A stretch of DNA of 64,000 nucleotides from Geodermatophilus obscurus (GTDB lineage Bacteria > Actinomycetota > Actinomycetes > Mycobacteriales > Geodermatophilaceae). The notes beneath the pieces are model-generated. The model was not told the DNA's origin and made no database searches. It worked only from the letters and a program-made list of their open reading frames with translations. Where the stretch lies: assembly GCF_900143215.1 (NCBI RefSeq), contig NZ_FRDM01000001.1:124001-188000 (forward strand), given 5' to 3'. The position numbers and the translations under genes were made by a program. The first letter of the stretch is position 1; each line of letters begins with the position of its first letter. Positions 29,064 to 37,027 of the stretch are shown here, piece by piece.

Positions 29064-29559
29064 GGCGGTTCAGCTCCTTGAGCAGGACGGATTCGGCGCG
29101 GCGCACGGTGGTGCCCACGCTCCCGGGGGACATGTCGAGGGCGGCCGCGACCTCGGCGTAGCTGAGGCCGCTGTGCCGTAGCACCAGCGCGGCCGCCTGT
29201 CTGTGCGGCAGCCGGGCCAGCGCGGCGCGGACGGAACTCCGTTCCTCGCGGGTGATCACCAGGTCGGCGACGTCGGGGACGACGGCCGGACCGTCGTCGG
29301 CGGCCTCCTCCCGGGCGCTGCGACGGCGACCGGAGCGGAGCAGGTTCAGGGCGGTGTGGGTCGCCGCCACGGTCAGCCAGCCGCCGGCGTCGCCGGCCGG
29401 CACCGCGGAGCGCCCGAACGAGAGGAACACCTCCTGGGCGACGTCCTCGGCCTGGTCACGGGAGCCGAGCACGCGCGCGGCGACGGCGACGACCCGCGCG
29501 TAGTGGCCGCGGAAGACCTCCTCGAGGTCCGTCCGGACGTCGACCCGTCCCCGTGGCAT
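29047..29559 (-). CDS. ECF-subfamily RNA polymerase sigma factor
   Basis: 170 residues from ATG 29559. Region 2 (FRGHYARVVAVAARVLGSRD, QAEDVAQEVFLSFGR) binds the -10 element and core polymerase. Region 4 (LPHRQAAALVLRHSGLSYAE, VAAALDMSPGSVGTTVRRAE) contains the -35 reading helix-turn-helix. No SnoaL or other C-terminal extension is present. Overlap with the downstream anti-sigma gene marks them as a regulatory pair; the ABC exporter follows within the same directional run and is the obvious candidate regulon member. Many family members autoregulate, but I could not define the promoter motif. Confidence 0.93.
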   Translation of the reverse strand: MPRGRVDVRTDLEEVFRGHYARVVAVAARVLGSRDQAEDVAQEVFLSFGRSAVPAGDAGGWLTVAATHTALNLLRSGRRRSAREEAADDGPAVVPDVADLVITREERSSVRAALARLPHRQAAALVLRHSGLSYAEVAAALDMSPGSVGTTVRRAESVLLKELNRHASPE

Positions 29560-29711
29560 GCCCACGCCCCGCTCAGTCCAGGGCCGGGCCGCGCCGCGCG
29601 ACCCGGGGAGGGGCACTGGTGCGGTGACCGATGGCCGTACGAGTTCCACACCCGGTCAGCACCGCCGGGGCCCCGGATGTGACACCGACCGGCGATTCGC
29701 TGCCGTGCCCG

Positions 29712-30224
29712 TCACGGCCGGGCGGAGGGTTGGCCCGACTCGTCGACGTACCGGCCCCGCAGGCGCAGCAGCGGGCGGGCGCCCGGGTCGACCAGGGGCA
29801 CGTCGGTCACCTCGAGCAGCGCCAGCACGTGGTCGCCGGCCGCCACCAGCCGCTCGAGCCGGCAGTCCAGCGCGGCCAGCCCGCCCTCGAGCACGATCGC
29901 CCCGCTGTCCGCCGCCCGGCGCCACGGCACCGACTCGAGCAGGTGGCGGGCGCTGGGCCGCCCGGCGGAGGAGAAGCGGCTCGCGACGATGGCGTGCCCG
30001 GCGGCCAGCACGGTCAGCGCGCCGCGGCCCACCTCCTCGAGCACCTCGGCCGGGTAGCCGCCCGCGGACAGGCTGACGGCGACCAGTGGCGGTTGCGCGG
30101 ACACGCTCATCACCGAGGAGACGGTGGTGCCGACGTCGTCGATGTCGTCCCGGACCGTCAGCAGGCACACCCCGGCGGCGTACTGGCGCAGGGCCTCGGC
30201 GAACGAGGCGGGGTCGACGGGCAT
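29712..30224 (-). CDS. flavin reductase-like domain protein
   Basis: 170 residues. It has the flavin reductase split-barrel pattern: FAEALRQYAAGVCLLTVRDD, the FMN-contact TTVSSVMSVSAQPPLVAVSL, then ASRFSSAGRPSARHLLES and a final LLRLRGRYV. Such proteins supply reduced FMN/FAD to two-component monooxygenases using NAD(P)H. No oxygenase partner is adjacent, although an LLM flavoprotein lies 5.4 kb away. It is divergent from the disulfide oxidoreductase, with 81 bp between them. Confidence 0.88.
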   Translation of the reverse strand: MPVDPASFAEALRQYAAGVCLLTVRDDIDDVGTTVSSVMSVSAQPPLVAVSLSAGGYPAEVLEEVGRGALTVLAAGHAIVASRFSSAGRPSARHLLESVPWRRAADSGAIVLEGGLAALDCRLERLVAAGDHVLALLEVTDVPLVDPGARPLLRLRGRYVDESGQPSARP

Positions 30225-30305
30225 GGCGGCCAGTCGACCACACGCCGGGTCGCCGCCCTGCCCGGGCCGAGCTGGTCCGCACGGCGCGCGGGGGACGATG
30301 GCCCG

Positions 30306-31730
30306 ATGGGCAGTGCAGGAACTCGTGAGTTCGACGTGGTGGTCCTCGGGGGCGGGTCGACGGGGGAGAACGTCGCCGACGTCGTCGTCCGCGGCGGGCT
30401 GACCGCGGCGCTGGTCGAGGCCGAGCTGGTCGGCGGGGAGTGCTCGTACTGGGCGTGCATGCCCAGCAAGGCACTGCTGCGCGGCTCCGAGGCGCTGGCT
30501 GCCGCGCGCGCGGTCGACGGCGCCCGCCAGGCGGTCACCGGCGGGCAGGAGGTCGCGGCGACCCTGGCCCGGCGCGACTCGTTCGCGTCGAACTGGGACG
30601 ACTCCGGCCAGGAGAAGTGGGTCGACGACGCCGGCATCGAGCTGGTCCGCGGGGTGGGCAGGCTCGACGGCGAGCGCGCCGTCGTCGTGACCGCGCCGGA
30701 CGGCGGGACCGTCCGGCTCACCGCCCGCTCCGCGGTCGCCGTCTGCACCGGGTCGGCACCCCGGGTGCCCCGGGTGGACGGGCTGCGCGACGTCGACCCG
30801 TGGACGTCGCGGGAGGCGACCAGCGCGCAGCAGGTACCCGGCCGGCTACTCGTCGTCGGCGGCGGGTACGTCGGCTGCGAGATGGCGACGGCCTGGGCGG
30901 CGCTCGGGGCGCAGGTGACGGTGCTGCAGCGCGGGCAGCGGCTGCTGGCCACGCTGGAGCCCGAGGCCGGGGACGCCGTGGCCGCGTCGCTGCGCGCCCT
31001 CGGCGTCGACGTCCGGCTCGGCACGGAGGTGACCGCGGCCCACCGCGAGGGTGGCGAGGTGGTCCTCGCCACCGGCGACGGCGAGCTGCGCGGGGACGAG
31101 GTGCTCGTCGCGACCGGACGCCGGGCGCGCACCGACGACCTGGGCGTCGACACCGTCGGGCTGGAGCCGGGTCGCTACCTCGACGTCGACGACACGCTCC
31201 GGGTGCGCGGCGTCCCGTGGCTGTACGGCGTGGGCGACGTCAACGGCCGCCGCCAGCTCACCCACATGGGCAAGTACCAGGCACGCCAGGCCGGCGCGGC
31301 GATCGTGGCCCGCGCCCGCGGCGAGCAGGCCTCGGACGCCGACTGGGCGCCCACCGCGGCCACCGCCGACCGGCTGGCCACGCCGTCGGTGGTCTTCACC
31401 GACCCGCAGGTGGCCGCCGTTGGGCTCTCCCGCGCCCGAGCGCAGGCGGACGGGGTGCCCCACCGGGTGGTCACGCACCCCATCGGCTCGGTCGGCGGCG
31501 CTGCTCTGCACGCCGACGGCTACAGCGGGACGGCGGTGGCGCTGGTCGACCCGGAGCGCGAGGTGCTGCTCGGCGTCACCTTCGTCGGGCCGGGCGTGGG
31601 GGAGCTGCTGCACGCGGCGACGGTCGCGATCGTCGGTGAGGTGCCGATTCCCCGGCTGTGGCACGCCGTCCCGTCCTACCCGACGATCAGCGAGGTGTGG
31701 CTGCGCCTGCTGGAGGCCTACCGCGGCTGA
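30306..31730 (+). CDS. class I pyridine nucleotide-disulfide oxidoreductase
   Basis: 474 residues from ATG 30306. FAD Rossmann motif GGGSTGENVAD near residue 15; redox-active pair ECSYWACMPSKAL with Cys46 and Cys51; NAD(P) Rossmann motif LLVVGGGYVGCEMATAWAAL near residue 180. The second FAD contact is YGVGDVNGRRQLTHMG, and the C-terminal active-site His/Glu lies in HAVPSYPTISE. It is related to lipoamide dehydrogenase and mercuric reductase, but it lacks an HMA domain and 2-oxo acid dehydrogenase neighbours, so the disulfide substrate is unknown. Soluble homodimer expected. Confidence 0.9.
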   Translation: MGSAGTREFDVVVLGGGSTGENVADVVVRGGLTAALVEAELVGGECSYWACMPSKALLRGSEALAAARAVDGARQAVTGGQEVAATLARRDSFASNWDDSGQEKWVDDAGIELVRGVGRLDGERAVVVTAPDGGTVRLTARSAVAVCTGSAPRVPRVDGLRDVDPWTSREATSAQQVPGRLLVVGGGYVGCEMATAWAALGAQVTVLQRGQRLLATLEPEAGDAVAASLRALGVDVRLGTEVTAAHREGGEVVLATGDGELRGDEVLVATGRRARTDDLGVDTVGLEPGRYLDVDDTLRVRGVPWLYGVGDVNGRRQLTHMGKYQARQAGAAIVARARGEQASDADWAPTAATADRLATPSVVFTDPQVAAVGLSRARAQADGVPHRVVTHPIGSVGGAALHADGYSGTAVALVDPEREVLLGVTFVGPGVGELLHAATVAIVGEVPIPRLWHAVPSYPTISEVWLRLLEAYRG

Positions 31731-31938
31731 GCGGCCCCGTCCCGGGCCTCGCCCCGAGACCTCGTCGCCCTCCGGGCCGCCTCGAACGGGGGGGGGGGGG
31801 GGAGATCGTCGATGTCCCTCCCGACGAGCCCCGTCGGTGAGTGCGGGTGCACGCACCGACGGAGGTCTGGTCCGAGGAGGTCGACGAGGCCGGCCGGTCC
31901 GCCCGGCGCCGATGTCCGGCCCCGTCGCGCGCCTCGCC
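31731..31938. other. intergenic region with a 15-G homopolymer
   Basis: No gene is supported between the oxidoreductase stop and the palindromic element at 31939. The only striking feature is an uninterrupted run of 15 G at 31788-31802, long for any bacterial genome and prone to slippage. Confidence 0.6.
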
Positions 31939-31993
31939 GGCCCCTGCACGGTCCTGCCGCGAGTTCGCACGTGGCGCGGCAGGAGGTCCTTCC
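31939..31993 (-). repeat. palindromic intergenic element, degenerate minus-oriented copy
   Basis: Read on the minus strand it begins GGAAGGACCTCCTGCCGCG and ends GCAGGGGCC, matching the stop-anchored element at 60419-60482 with substitutions. It lies 27 nt beyond the NUDIX stop. Confidence 0.55.
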
Positions 31994-32020
31994 CCGACGG
32001 GGAGGGCAGGGGGGCCCTGC

Positions 32021-32548
32021 TCAGCCGTGGTCGAGGAGGAGCAGGCTGTAGGCGGCGAGGCTCGGCCCGTCGGTGAACCGGCCGTCGCGGACCATCGACC
32101 GGAGCTCGGCCTCGCTGACGAAGGCCGACCGCATGTCGGCCTCGCTCGCCTCCCGCGCGGTCGGCCCCTGGCTCAGGTCGGTGGCCAGCCAGACGTCGAA
32201 CTCCTGCGTGGACAGCCCCGGCGCGAGGTCCAGGTGCCCGAGGTGGCGCAGCGAACCGGCGCGCAGCCCGGTCTCCTCGGCCAGCTCCGCGCGGGCGAGG
32301 TCCTCGGCCGAGCCGCCCGGCCCCGCCGTCCAGGTGCCCTGCGGGAACTCCCAGGCCCGCCGCCCGACCGGGTACCGGTACTGCTCGACCAGCCAGAAGC
32401 CGTCACGCTCGTACGGCAGCACGAGCGCGAAGTGCGGCTTCTCCACCACGCCGTAGATGCCGGGGCTGCCGTCGGCGCGCTCGACCTCGTCCTCCCGCAC
32501 CCGGATCCACGGGTTGCGGTAGACCTCCCTGCTGCCCGTCGTCCGCAC
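32021..32548 (-). CDS. NUDIX hydrolase (ADP-ribose pyrophosphatase-like)
   Basis: 175 residues from a GTG at 32546-32548, the last start before the divergent SGNH gene. The Nudix box runs through GGSAEDLARAELAEETGL; the Arg of the canonical REUxEE is Ala, as in a number of ADP-sugar hydrolases. The preceding YRYPVGRRAWEFPQGT and following APGLSTQEFDVWLATDL fit the ADP-ribose pyrophosphatase/UDP-sugar branch. Cytoplasmic, Mg-dependent cleavage of nucleoside-diphosphate-linked molecules is expected. Confidence 0.88.
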   Translation of the reverse strand: MRTTGSREVYRNPWIRVREDEVERADGSPGIYGVVEKPHFALVLPYERDGFWLVEQYRYPVGRRAWEFPQGTWTAGPGGSAEDLARAELAEETGLRAGSLRHLGHLDLAPGLSTQEFDVWLATDLSQGPTAREASEADMRSAFVSEAELRSMVRDGRFTDGPSLAAYSLLLLDHG

Positions 32549-32606
32549 GCGGCCAGCCTCCCAGGGCGGCCCGGCGTGTGCCCGGTCACCGTGCTGGAGT
32601 GGAGGC

Positions 32607-33401
32607 GTGCAGCTCGAGCCCACCCGTACCTCCTGGCGCCGCTACGTCGCCCTCGGCGACTCCTTCACCGAGGGGCTGGCCGACGCCGACCCGCACCGCC
32701 CCGGCGAGTTCCGGGGCTGGGCCGACCGGCTGGCCGACCACCTGGCGGCCGCGGCCGACGGCGACGTGGAGTACGCCAACCTGGCCATCCGCGGCCGGCT
32801 GCTCGCGCAGGTGCTCGACGAGCAGGTGCCGGTCGCGCTGGCCGCCGGGCCGGACCTGGTGAGCCTGGTCGCCGGCGGCAACGACCTGCTGCGCCCCGGC
32901 GCCGACCCCGACCGGCTGGCCGCCGACCTGGAGGACGCCGTCGCCCGCTTCCGGGCCGCCGGCGCCGACGTGCTGCTGGCGACCGGCGTCGACCCGCGGC
33001 AGACGCCGATCCTGCGCCGCACCCGCGGCCGGGTCGCCGTGTTCAACGCCTCGCTGTGGTCGATCGCGGCCCGGCACGGCGCCGTCGTCCTCGACCAGTG
33101 GGGCGCCCGGTGGGTGCAGGACTGGCGGATGTGGGACAGCGACCGCATCCACCTCACCGCCGAGGGCCACCGGCGGACGGCGCTGGCTGCGGCGACCGCG
33201 CTGGGCCTGCGGGTGGACGACGACTGGCGCACCCCGCTGCCCCCGCAGCCGCGCCGCGCACTGCGGGCGGCGCTGGCCGAGGAGGCCGCCTGGGTGCGCG
33301 GCTTCGTCGCGCCGTGGATCGGCCGGCGGCTGCGCGGCCGGTCCTCGGGGGACGGCCGCGCAGCCAAGCGGCCGGTGCCGCTGGCGCTGCCGCGCGGCTG
33401 A
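32607..33401 (+). CDS. SGNH/GDSL-family hydrolase
   Basis: 264 residues from GTG 32607. Block I ALGDSFTEG carries the nucleophile Ser19, block II is LAIRGRLL, block III AGGNDLL near residues 90-94, and block V DSDRIHLT supplies Asp and His near 178-181. All four S-G-N-H positions are therefore present. No signal peptide is visible, so a cytoplasmic esterase or acyl hydrolase is expected. The C-terminal 60 residues are Arg-rich. It is divergent from the NUDIX gene (58 bp between starts) and followed at once by a palindromic element. Confidence 0.92.
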   Translation: MQLEPTRTSWRRYVALGDSFTEGLADADPHRPGEFRGWADRLADHLAAAADGDVEYANLAIRGRLLAQVLDEQVPVALAAGPDLVSLVAGGNDLLRPGADPDRLAADLEDAVARFRAAGADVLLATGVDPRQTPILRRTRGRVAVFNASLWSIAARHGAVVLDQWGARWVQDWRMWDSDRIHLTAEGHRRTALAAATALGLRVDDDWRTPLPPQPRRALRAALAEEAAWVRGFVAPWIGRRLRGRSSGDGRAAKRPVPLALPRG

Positions 33402-33460
33402 AAGAGGATCCCGTCCTCCGCCCCGTTCGCAGGCTCACGGCGAGCCTCTGGACGGGGCCG
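33402..33460 (+). repeat. palindromic intergenic element, stop-anchored copy
   Basis: Starts at the base after the SGNH stop: AAGAGGATCCCGTCC at the left and GGACGGGGCC at the right, with an inner TTCGCAGGCTC shared with the copy at 57315. Outer stem CCCGTCC/GGACGGG. Confidence 0.65.
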
Positions 33461-33501
33461 GGCGGTGCCGAGCGGGAGGGCCGGAGTCGGCTCTGGCCCT
33501 C

Positions 33502-35409
33502 CTACTCCGTGTCGAGCCGGCGGTCCTCGGTGGGCAGGCCGTCGGCGATCAGCTCGTCGACGGTCATGGTCCGGGTCGCCGGCGGCACCGGCGGAGGAAC
33601 GGGTGGCAGCCCGGAGGTGACCACGGCCTCGCCGTCCAGCACGTCCTGCACGGTCACCTCGCCCGGCGGCAGGGTGCCGGTCAGGTCGACGTCCCCGGTG
33701 CTCGGGATGGTGGCGGGCAGCGGCGCCGGCCGGCCGAAGGCGTAGCCCTGGGCCATCTCGCAGCCGTGCTCGCGCAGCCAGTCGGCCTGGTCGAGGTCCT
33801 CGATGCCCTCGGCGATGACCTGCAGGCCCATGCCCAGGCCCAGCTGGACCAGGCCCTGCACGAGCGCCGCCGTCGAGGGCTCGGTGACCACGTCGGCGAC
33901 GAACGAGCGGTCGATCTTCACCGTGTGGATGGGCAGCCGGTGCAGTGCGGTGATCGCCGAGTAGCCGGTGCCGAAGTCGTCGAGGGCGAGGGTGACGCCC
34001 GCGTCGGTCACCTCGGACACCGCGTGCAGGGTCGCGTCGGCGGCGAACAGCGCGGTCGACTCGGTGATCTCCAGCTCCAGTCGCTCCGGGGGCAGGCCGG
34101 ACTCGACCAGCGCGTCGGTGACCAGCTCGGCGAAGCCGGGCTCGGCGAGGTGCCGGGCGGAGATGTTGACGTGCACCCGCAGTCCGGCCGGCCAGCCGGC
34201 CGCGTCGAAGCAGGCCTGGCGGAGCACCCACTCGCCGAGCCGGGAGGTGAGCCGGTTGTCCTCCGCGGCGGCGAGGAAGGCCCCCGGCGGCAGCAGCCCG
34301 CGGGTGGGGTGCTGCCAGCGGATGAGCGCCTCGTAGCCCAGCAGCGTCTCGTCGTGCAGCGACACGATCGGCTGGTAGAAGAGCCGCAGCTCGTCGGACT
34401 CCAGGGCGTTGCGCAGGTCGGCCTCCAGCTGCAGCTGGTCGACCTCGCTGTCGGACAGCCCGCCGTCGTGCACCTCGATGCGGGCGCGGCTGCCGTCGGC
34501 CTTGGCGCGGGTGAGCGCGGCGTGCGCCTGGCGCAGCAGGTCGTCGGGGGCGACGTCGGACCCGAGGGTCAGGCCCACGCTGGCCGACAGCACGATCTCG
34601 CGCTTGCCGATGAGGAACGGGTCGTCGAGCACGCCGAGCAGCCGGTCGGCCATGGTGCGCAGTCCGTCGAGGTCCTCGACGTCCTCGGCGAGGATGAGGA
34701 ACTCGTCGCCGCCCAGCCGGACGGCGGTGTCCTCGACGCGCGTGCTGCGGCGCAGCCGGTCGGCGACCTGGATGAGCAGCTGGTCGCCGGCCTCGTTGCC
34801 GAGGACGTCGTTGACCGCCTGGAACCGGTCGAGGTTGAGGTGCACCAGCCCGACCTGCAGTCCGCGGCGGCGGGACAGCGCGAGGGCGTGGTTGAGCCGG
34901 TCGTTGAGGGCCCGCCGGTTGGGCAGGCCGGTCAACGGGTCGGTGAAGGCCCGCCGGACCAGGTCCTCCTCCGCGCGGCGGCGGCCGGTCACGTCGACCA
35001 GCGAGAGGACGACGAACTGCGGCGTCCCGGTGCTGGTGTGGATGACCTCGTGCGACTGGGTGGCCCACAGCTCGCCGCCGTCGGCGCGGCGCAGCCGCCG
35101 TTCGCCGTCCACCCGGAGCCACGGGTCCAGCGGGCCGTCGGCGCGGTCGGGCACCGGGGCCTCGTCGGGGTGGGCGAGCAGGTCGACGTGCCGGCCGACC
35201 ATGTCCTCGGGCGTGCGGCCGGTCATCGTGCACAGCGCGTCGTTGACGACGAGCAGGTGGCCGTCGAGGTCGACGAGGGCCTTGGGGATCGGCGCGGCGA
35301 CGAACAGGGCGCGGAAGAGCTGTCCGCGGTCGGCCAGCAGGGTGTCGATCGCGCGGAGCCTCGAGCCGGCGGCGGCACCGGCGGTCACGTCGGGGGCGCT
35401 CAGGTTCAC
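33502..35409 (-). CDS. PAS-GGDEF-EAL protein (cyclic di-GMP turnover)
   Basis: 635 residues from GTG 35409; an in-frame ATG at 35493 would add 28 residues, and neither start has a clear ribosome site. A PAS domain (FVAAPIPKALVDLDGHLLVV, NDALCTMTGRTPEDMVG) spans about 40-165. The GGDEF domain has an intact RLGGDEFLIL near 232, so cyclase activity is possible. The EAL domain keeps LGYEALIRW near 357 and DDFGTGYSAITALHRLPIHT, consistent with phosphodiesterase activity. No transmembrane segment, so a cytosolic sensor. The last 60 residues are a Pro-rich tail. The net direction of c-di-GMP change cannot be told from sequence. Divergent from the LLM gene. Confidence 0.93.
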   Translation of the reverse strand: MNLSAPDVTAGAAAGSRLRAIDTLLADRGQLFRALFVAAPIPKALVDLDGHLLVVNDALCTMTGRTPEDMVGRHVDLLAHPDEAPVPDRADGPLDPWLRVDGERRLRRADGGELWATQSHEVIHTSTGTPQFVVLSLVDVTGRRRAEEDLVRRAFTDPLTGLPNRRALNDRLNHALALSRRRGLQVGLVHLNLDRFQAVNDVLGNEAGDQLLIQVADRLRRSTRVEDTAVRLGGDEFLILAEDVEDLDGLRTMADRLLGVLDDPFLIGKREIVLSASVGLTLGSDVAPDDLLRQAHAALTRAKADGSRARIEVHDGGLSDSEVDQLQLEADLRNALESDELRLFYQPIVSLHDETLLGYEALIRWQHPTRGLLPPGAFLAAAEDNRLTSRLGEWVLRQACFDAAGWPAGLRVHVNISARHLAEPGFAELVTDALVESGLPPERLELEITESTALFAADATLHAVSEVTDAGVTLALDDFGTGYSAITALHRLPIHTVKIDRSFVADVVTEPSTAALVQGLVQLGLGMGLQVIAEGIEDLDQADWLREHGCEMAQGYAFGRPAPLPATIPSTGDVDLTGTLPPGEVTVQDVLDGEAVVTSGLPPVPPPVPPATRTMTVDELIADGLPTEDRRLDTE

Positions 35410-35476
35410 CCGGACAGCCTGCGGGACCGGACCCGTCGAGCCCGGTAACCCGTGTACGGAGAGTCGTGGTCGATTC

Positions 35477-35491
35477 GTCACAGATCGTGAC
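35477..35491. promoter_or_regulatory. palindrome GTCAC-N5-GTGAC
   Basis: Perfect 5-bp arms around AGATC in the gap between the divergent GGDEF-EAL and LLM genes. It could be an operator. If the GGDEF-EAL gene starts at 35493, the site would lie inside its first codons. Confidence 0.35.
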
Positions 35492-35625
35492 ATTTCGCGT
35501 ACGGTGAGCCAGGGGAGGTGGGTGGGGCCGCTGAGGTCGACATCCCGGGTGGCGCCGAACGCCTGCGGGAACACGCGTGGGGCTCCCGGTGCTCGACGAC
35601 AGCAGAGCGACGAGAGGTGAGGGTG

Positions 35626-36663
35626 ATGGAGAAGCGGATCGGGTTCCTGTCCTTCGGGCACTGGCAGCCGATCCCGGGCTCGCAGGTGCGGACCGGGCGG
35701 GACGCGCTCGTGCAGAGCGTGGAGCTGGCCGTCGCGGCCGAGGAGGTCGGGCTCGACGGCGCCTACGTGCGGGTGCACCACTTCGCCCGGCAGTTGGCCT
35801 CGCCGTTCCCGCTGCTGGCCGCCATGGCCGCCCGGACCCGCCGGATCGAGGTGGGCACCGGCGTCATCGACATGCGCTACGAGAACCCGCTGTACATGGC
35901 CGAGGAGGCGGCGGCGACCGACCTGCTCGGCGACGGGCGGCTGCAGCTCGGGGTGAGCCGGGGGTCGCCCGAGACGGCGCTGCGCGGCTCGGAGGCCTTC
36001 GGGTACGTCCCGCCGGAGGGCTCGACGGACGCCGACCTCGCCCGGCAGAAGACGGCGCTGTTCCTGGCCGCCATCCAGGGGAAGCGCCTGGTGGACGCCG
36101 ATCCGCGGATGACCGGCGGCATGCCGGGCGAGCTCGCGGTCCAGCCGCAGTCGCCAGGCCTGGCCGAGCGCATCTGGTGGGGAGCCGGCACCCGGGCGAC
36201 GGGGGAGTGGGCCGCCCGCCAGGGACTGAACCTGATGAGCTCCACGCTGCTCAGCGAGGACACCGGTGTGCCCTTCGACGAGCTGCAGGCCGACCAGATC
36301 GCCCGCTACCGCGCCGCCTGGACCGGGGCCGGCTGGGAGCGGACGCCGCGGGTGTCGGTGAGCCGCAGCGTGCTGCCGATCACCAGCGACGTCGACCGGC
36401 AGTACTTCGGCGAGCGCTCGGGCGAGGACCAGGTCGGCCTGCTCGAGGGCGTGCGCGCCCGCTTCGGCAAGGGCTACGTCGGCGAGCCCGACCGGCTCGC
36501 CGAGGAGCTGGCCAAGGACGCCGCCGTCCGCGAGGCCGACACCCTGCTGCTCACCGTGCCCAACATGCTCGGCGTCGAGTACAACGCCCGGCTGCTGGAG
36601 ACGATCGCCCGCCACGTCGCCCCGTCGATCGGCTGGGTGCCGCCGGAGCAGCGCGGCCGCTGA
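35626..36663 (+). CDS. LLM-class flavin-dependent oxidoreductase
   Basis: 345 residues from ATG 35626, preceded by GAGAGGTGAGGG. It has the bacterial luciferase-like TIM-barrel pattern: RIGFLSFGHWQP, LDGAYVRVHHFARQLASPFP, IEVGTGVIDMRYENPLYMAE, RLQLGVSRGSPE, IWWGAGTRATGEWAARQGLN. Members use FMN or F420. The presence of fbiC makes F420 possible, but no specific F420 motif was identified. The reaction is unknown. Monocistronic; a decayed CsbD gene follows on the other strand. Confidence 0.88.
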   Translation: MEKRIGFLSFGHWQPIPGSQVRTGRDALVQSVELAVAAEEVGLDGAYVRVHHFARQLASPFPLLAAMAARTRRIEVGTGVIDMRYENPLYMAEEAAATDLLGDGRLQLGVSRGSPETALRGSEAFGYVPPEGSTDADLARQKTALFLAAIQGKRLVDADPRMTGGMPGELAVQPQSPGLAERIWWGAGTRATGEWAARQGLNLMSSTLLSEDTGVPFDELQADQIARYRAAWTGAGWERTPRVSVSRSVLPITSDVDRQYFGERSGEDQVGLLEGVRARFGKGYVGEPDRLAEELAKDAAVREADTLLLTVPNMLGVEYNARLLETIARHVAPSIGWVPPEQRGR

Positions 36664-36707
36664 CCTGCCCGCCCCGCGACCGGTCGGTCCGGCGGTGAGC
36701 GTCCCGC

Positions 36708-36877
36708 CTACGTGAAGACGTCCTCGACCTCTCGCCGGCCTGCTCGAGGTTGCTGGTGGCCCGCTCAGCCCTGCCCTCGGCCTCCGGGCCGGGGTTGCCG
36801 GTGGCGCGACCGGCGACCTCCTCGCCTTTGCCGGACAGCTCGTCGGTCTTGCCGCTGATCGTGTCCTCGGTGTTCAT
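36708..36877 (-). pseudogene. CsbD-family stress protein gene with a one-base deletion
   Basis: From ATG 36877 the frame encodes a typical CsbD opening (MNTEDTISGKTDELSGKGEE, VAGRATGNPGPEAEGRAE, ATSNLEQAGER), then runs into Arg-rich nonsense. Shifting frame near 36725-36732 restores the usual CsbD ending VEDVFT followed directly by a stop at 36708-36710, giving 56 residues. The region is 170 nt instead of 171, so exactly one base is missing, most simply a G from an AGGG run. CsbD proteins are short hydrophilic general-stress proteins. Either a real recent pseudogene or a base-calling error. Confidence 0.75.
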
Positions 36878-37027
36878 GCCGGCGCTGCCATCCGGCGGCT
36901 CCAGCCGGCATGCCGGACCCGGCTCCGGACACCCCGGCTCGGTGCGTCGCGGCCCGGACGCCGCGCGGAACGGGGGTGTGGCCGGGCTCGGGTGAGATCC
37001 CGGCCACACCCCCGTTCAGGCCGCTGT

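Noticed and set aside
30306-31730. Mercuric reductase
   Set aside because: No N-terminal HMA domain, no C-terminal vicinal Cys pair and no merR or merT nearby.
33766-35448. 560-codon plus-strand frame
   Set aside because: Antisense to the PAS-GGDEF-EAL gene, whose intact GGDEF and EAL motifs settle the coding strand.
35477-35491. CRP/FNR operator
   Set aside because: The arms are in the order GTCAC...GTGAC, the reverse of the TGTGA...TCACA arrangement, so a CRP-type site is not supported; listed only as an unassigned palindrome.
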